DNA from: Chloracidobacterium sp. UBA7659
Lineage (GTDB): Bacteria > Acidobacteriota > Blastocatellia > Pyrinomonadales > Pyrinomonadaceae
Assembly: GCA_002483395.1 (NCBI GenBank)
Contig: DLHV01000241.1
Coordinates: 17,221 to 25,059, forward strand
Length of the DNA: 7,839 nt
Direction of reading: 5' to 3'
Within the stretch, counting starts at the first letter, position 1. Every line of letters begins with the position of its first letter. Shown here in pieces: positions 6,262-7,839 of the stretch. The position numbers were made by a program, and so were the translations under genes. The notes below the pieces were generated by a model. It was given only the letters and a program-made list of their open reading frames with translations. It was not told the origin of the DNA and did no database searches.

Positions 6262-7144
6262 TTCGGATGCCGCCATTGGTCGTTAAAACACGGACCAGTG
6301 CACCACCTCCGTTCAGGGCCATATTGACCCGACGGGATTTGGATCGGCCGTAACCATCACCTTTGACATCTTCCGTTGTGATATTCAGACTCGGAATATC
6401 GCTCTTGAAACCGCCGTTTACCGTGCCGGTTTCGATATTCGCGGCATAATTCTCCGGCAGCGACAAATTAACACCGCCATTTGTTGTCGTTACATCCAAA
6501 CCGGTACCCTTAAAGCTACTGCCCGAGAGCGAAACATTCACACCGCCATTGCTTGTGCGGCCTTTCACATCGCCTCCGACGTCATATACCTTCACTCCGC
6601 CGTTCGTAGTTTCGAACTCGAGCGTGCCTTCGACCGAACCGATCGAAATGCCGCCGTTGTGAGCTTTAAGGTTAAGGTTCGTAGAATTCGGGACGCGAGC
6701 TTCGTATGAAACCGACCAGTTCGAGTCATCGCCGCCTTCTGCCTTAACAACGCCGCCCGTGCCGATCTTGATATTCGCCGCGACGGCCTTTGCTGCTTCT
6801 TCCGAAGTGCCCCAGGTTTGAACGCATGCCCGGATGCTGACAACGGACCTGTTCTCGCCCTTGACCTGGACGCCGCCGTTCTTTCCGCCGTCGATCGTCA
6901 GTGAACCTGATGCCGGTAGGGTCATTTCGCGGACTTCTCTGAACGAGACCTTATCGCCGTCCGAGTAGTTATTATTCGAACAAAATTCCTTGTGTTTTGC
7001 CTTATATTCGGCGTTGTCCGCTTTATGGGCCTTCTCGGCCTTTTCCGCCTTCTCCTGCGTAAAGACCACGCCCGCCAACACGAATAACAAAACCGCCGCG
7101 AGAGCGGGGAGCGAAGAACGCATTAGCATTGATCTGAAATTCAT
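6236..7144 (-). CDS. Exported Asn-Gly-Gly repeat protein, DUF4097-like beta-solenoid
   Basis: The 302 residues begin with a signal-like segment ([10 protein letters not shown], then a hydrophobic core at about 11-28) without a lipobox cysteine, so export or an uncleaved anchor is likely. A Lys/Glu/Ala-rich linker follows (31-53). The remainder is beta-rich, with eight N-G-G turns starting at residues 89, 163, 181, 199, 222, 243, 278 and 290; successive copies at 163-199 are exactly 18 residues apart. Patterns such as [21 protein letters not shown] and [10 protein letters not shown] fit the DUF4097 'putative adhesin' repeat, where each turn is one coil of a right-handed solenoid. Two cysteines (55, 107) could form a disulfide outside the cytoplasm. 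GGAGG five bases before the ATG is a strong ribosome site. The 3' end overlaps purQ by 26 bases. The function of such proteins is largely unknown; adhesion or envelope-stress roles are guesses. Confidence 0.78.
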   Translation of the reverse strand: MNFRSMLMRSSLPALAAVLLFVLAGVVFTQEKAEKAEKAHKADNAEYKAKHKEFCSNNNYSDGDKVSFREVREMTLPASGSLTIDGGKNGGVQVKGENRSVVSIRACVQTWGTSEEAAKAVAANIKIGTGGVVKAEGGDDSNWSVSYEARVPNSTNLNLKAHNGGISIGSVEGTLEFETTNGGVKVYDVGGDVKGRTSNGGVNVSLSGSSFKGTGLDVTTTNGGVNLSLPENYAANIETGTVNGGFKSDIPSLNITTEDVKGDGYGRSKSRRVNMALNGGGALVRVLTTNGGIRINSPEKRQ

Positions 7145-7182
7145 AATTTCCTCCGTTTGTGATGTTTTTGATAAAAAGTTGC

Positions 7183-7195
7183 CTTTCTAAGAAAG
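7183..7195. promoter_or_regulatory. 13-base palindrome upstream of the NGG-repeat gene
   Basis: CTTTCTAAGAAAG has perfect 6-base arms around a central A. It lies about 40 bases before the start of the minus-strand repeat-protein gene, where a promoter or operator would be expected. No regulator can be named. Confidence 0.3.
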
Positions 7196-7217
7196 AAAAC
7201 ACCACCTTGCGAGGCTT

Positions 7218-7233
7218 TGTGACAAAAATCACG
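7218..7233. promoter_or_regulatory. CRP/FNR-family-like operator
   Basis: TGTGA-CAAAAA-TCACG matches the CRP consensus TGTGA-N6-TCACA at 9 of 10 half-site bases. It is centred about 80 bases upstream of the NGG-repeat gene start, a plausible activator position. A single short site in AT-rich DNA can arise by chance, and no crp gene is in the window. Confidence 0.35.
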
Positions 7234-7301
7234 GAGTTTCGGATATTTATCGTTTTGACAGTGCCTACTAAGTGTCATCATACGATAGATCATCAGCCCT
7301 A

Positions 7302-7394
7302 CTGCGTGCGGAAAGTGGGACACCTTAACTCTTGCAATTACAATTATTTACCGGCAAAAAGTGTCCCATTTTGTGTTTTAACGCTCCTTCCCGC
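7302..7394. repeat. Tandem stem-loop unit A (93-base period)
   Basis: The unit opens with CTGCGTG. The left arm AAAGTGGGACAC (7312-7323) pairs with GTGTCCCATTTT (7361-7372) to give 12 pairs, one of them G-T, around a 37-base loop. The loop holds TTAACTCTTGCA and then a near-palindrome TTGCAATTACAA. The same layout recurs exactly 93 bases later. The tail, about 7373-7389, is AT-rich and ends CTCCTT. Strand and function are unknown; a structured RNA, a single-stranded DNA hairpin or a protein-bound repeat are all possible. Confidence 0.75.
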
Positions 7395-7484
7395 CTGCGT
7401 GTCGAAAGTGGGACGACTTAACTCTTGCAGTTACAACCGGTTACAGCCAAAAATCGTCTCATTTGCATTTTGACACAACTCCTT
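7395..7484. repeat. Tandem stem-loop unit B
   Basis: The unit opens with the same CTGCGTG. The left arm AAGTGGGACGA (7406-7416) pairs with TCGTCTCATTT (7454-7464) to give 11 pairs, two of them G-T, around a loop that is again exactly 37 bases, with 30 of 37 loop bases identical to unit A. The two innermost stem pairs differ from unit A on both sides and still pair. The outer arm and the first 20 loop bases are the best-conserved part. Similarity fades after ACTCCTT near 7484. Confidence 0.75.
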
Positions 7485-7558
7485 AAGCGAGACGCGATTT
7501 AAATTGAAGCCGGGAAGATCACGCCCTTTGCTCATCAAAGCTCAAAATGTCAAAGATC

Positions 7559-7609
7559 TGCATCCAGCCCGCGCACACTGCGCGGCTGAATGATTGTTGC
7601 ATGGATGCA
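7559..7609. repeat. Nested hairpin with 8-base outer arms
   Basis: TGCATCCA (7559-7566) and TGGATGCA (7602-7609) are perfect inverted repeats. Inside them AGCCCGCGC (7566-7574) pairs with GCGCGGCT (7580-7587) with one bulged C and a 5-base loop. There is no U-tract, so this is not a typical intrinsic terminator. Its GC-rich inner arm resembles part of the larger palindrome that follows, so it may be a degenerate relative. Confidence 0.45.
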
Positions 7610-7675
7610 AGGTCGTGTCAAGAGTTCGACGGCTTTGGTAGTGCGTCAGTTTGAAATTGCACTGTTACTCGCGAG

Positions 7676-7823
7676 ATGCACAAGCCCGCGCGTTAGCAAG
7701 GGCGATACACTCATGCCGGGTGGAATGCTCCTGCGCGGGTTGGAGGTTTCGCCCTTGCTCACGCGCGGGCTTCCGCATCGCGGCTTGAGTGTATCGCCCT
7801 TGCTGACGCGCGGGCTTTCGCAT
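7676..7823. repeat. Long GC-rich inverted repeat with a third internal copy
   Basis: The left arm (7676-7713) is the reverse complement of the right arm (7786-7823) over 38 bases with three mismatches; the inner 30 bases (7684-7713 against 7786-7815) have one. A further right-type copy at 7749-7778 repeats 7794-7823 directly at a 45-base period with two differences, and its first 22 bases also pair with the left arm with one mismatch. The left arm can therefore pair with either right copy. The core is GCCCGCGCG-x-x-AGCAAGGGC. It resembles dispersed REP-like palindromes, but only this locus is visible here. Confidence 0.7.
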
Positions 7824-7839
7824 GATGAAGGGTGACCCG

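Larger units (their letters stand above)
7145..7839. other. Gene-free, repeat-rich stretch of about 700 bases
   Basis: No frame here has a convincing start and protein-like composition. The stretch contains, in order: the upstream region of the NGG-repeat gene with two inverted repeats; a TTGACA (7255-7260) that could be a + strand -35 but has no good -10 at normal spacing; two tandem 93-base stem-loop units (7302-7484); a plain segment at about 7485-7558 in which I see nothing; a nested hairpin (7559-7609); and a GC-rich inverted and direct repeat cluster (7676-7823). No tRNA or rRNA was recognised. Confidence 0.7.

Noticed and set aside
5686..6276. 196-residue open frame antisense to purQ
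   Set aside because: It lies opposite a confidently identified catalytic gene, is Arg-rich as expected for a codon-bias shadow, and has no recognisable domain.
7316..7336. Sigma-54 promoter resemblance (TGGGAC ... TTGCA) in both tandem units
   Set aside because: Sigma-54 needs 10 bases between the GG and GC elements; here there are about 15, and TGGGAC lacks the usual TGGCAC form.
7159..7473. 104-residue + strand open frame
   Set aside because: It spans the NGG-gene upstream region and both stem-loop units, its repeated phrase (KVG-LNSC) comes from the DNA repeat, and it has no protein-like features.
7302..7484. CRISPR array
   Set aside because: There are only two copies, the similarity runs through the whole 93-base unit with no unique spacer, and no cas gene is present.
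7302..7484. Integron attC sites
   Set aside because: The size and imperfect palindromes fit loosely, but paired RYYYAAC/GTTRRRY core sites are not both present, and there is no cassette gene or integrase.
7559..7609. Intrinsic terminator
   Set aside because: A GC-rich hairpin is present but no T-run follows it on either strand, and no nearby gene ends there.
7600..7650. tRNA-like T-arm (AGTTCGAC)
   Set aside because: No matching acceptor, D or anticodon arms can be placed around it.
7590..7835. 81-residue open frame containing repeated SPLLTRGL
   Set aside because: Its C-terminal half is simply the translation of the GC-rich inverted/direct repeats; there is no clear ribosome site and no family resemblance.

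Overview
The window looks like core chromosome from a free-living bacterium of moderate GC. I saw no phage, plasmid or complete insertion-sequence gene. A soil-type Acidobacteriota relative (Blastocatellia-like) is my best guess, from the archaeal/fungal-type aspartate-semialdehyde dehydrogenase, the split PurS/PurQ system, the NGG-repeat surface protein and the style of the palindromic repeats. No marker gene settles the taxonomy.

Region 1 (1-2582, + strand) is probably one transcription unit. It holds the C-terminus of a PLP-dependent class I/II aminotransferase, a small AT-rich two-helix membrane protein, aspartate-semialdehyde dehydrogenase (asd) and an AI-2E/PerM-family membrane protein, with gaps of 15, 10 and 6 bases. 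The aminotransferase and Asd fit aspartate-family amino acid metabolism.

Region 2 (2587-6261) has three purine-synthesis genes on the + strand: purB (adenylosuccinate lyase), then purS and purQ (FGAM synthase subunits). They are interleaved with minus-strand genes of unknown role: a 242-residue soluble protein and a 128-residue DUF4870-like membrane protein. No purL is present, so the large FGAM synthase subunit must be encoded elsewhere. Upstream of purS lie a candidate promoter, a 17-base palindrome over its -35, and a seven-codon reading frame with a very strong ribosome binding site, ending Cys-Cys and followed by three in-frame stops.

Region 3 (6236-7144, - strand) encodes an exported protein built from repeated Asn-Gly-Gly turns (DUF4097-like beta-solenoid). 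A CRP-like operator sequence lies upstream of its start.

Region 4 (7145-7839) is about 700 bases with no convincing gene but strong structure. It holds two tandem 93-base units, each able to form a stem of 11-12 pairs around a 37-base loop, with compensatory changes in the stem. Beyond them are a nested hairpin and a GC-rich inverted repeat with 38-base arms plus a third copy, which can fold in two mutually exclusive ways. This is the most unusual part of the window.

A layout oddity: all three convergent gene pairs (2582/2587, 4764/4761, 6261/6236) have almost no space or overlap at their 3' ends, leaving no room for dedicated intrinsic terminators.
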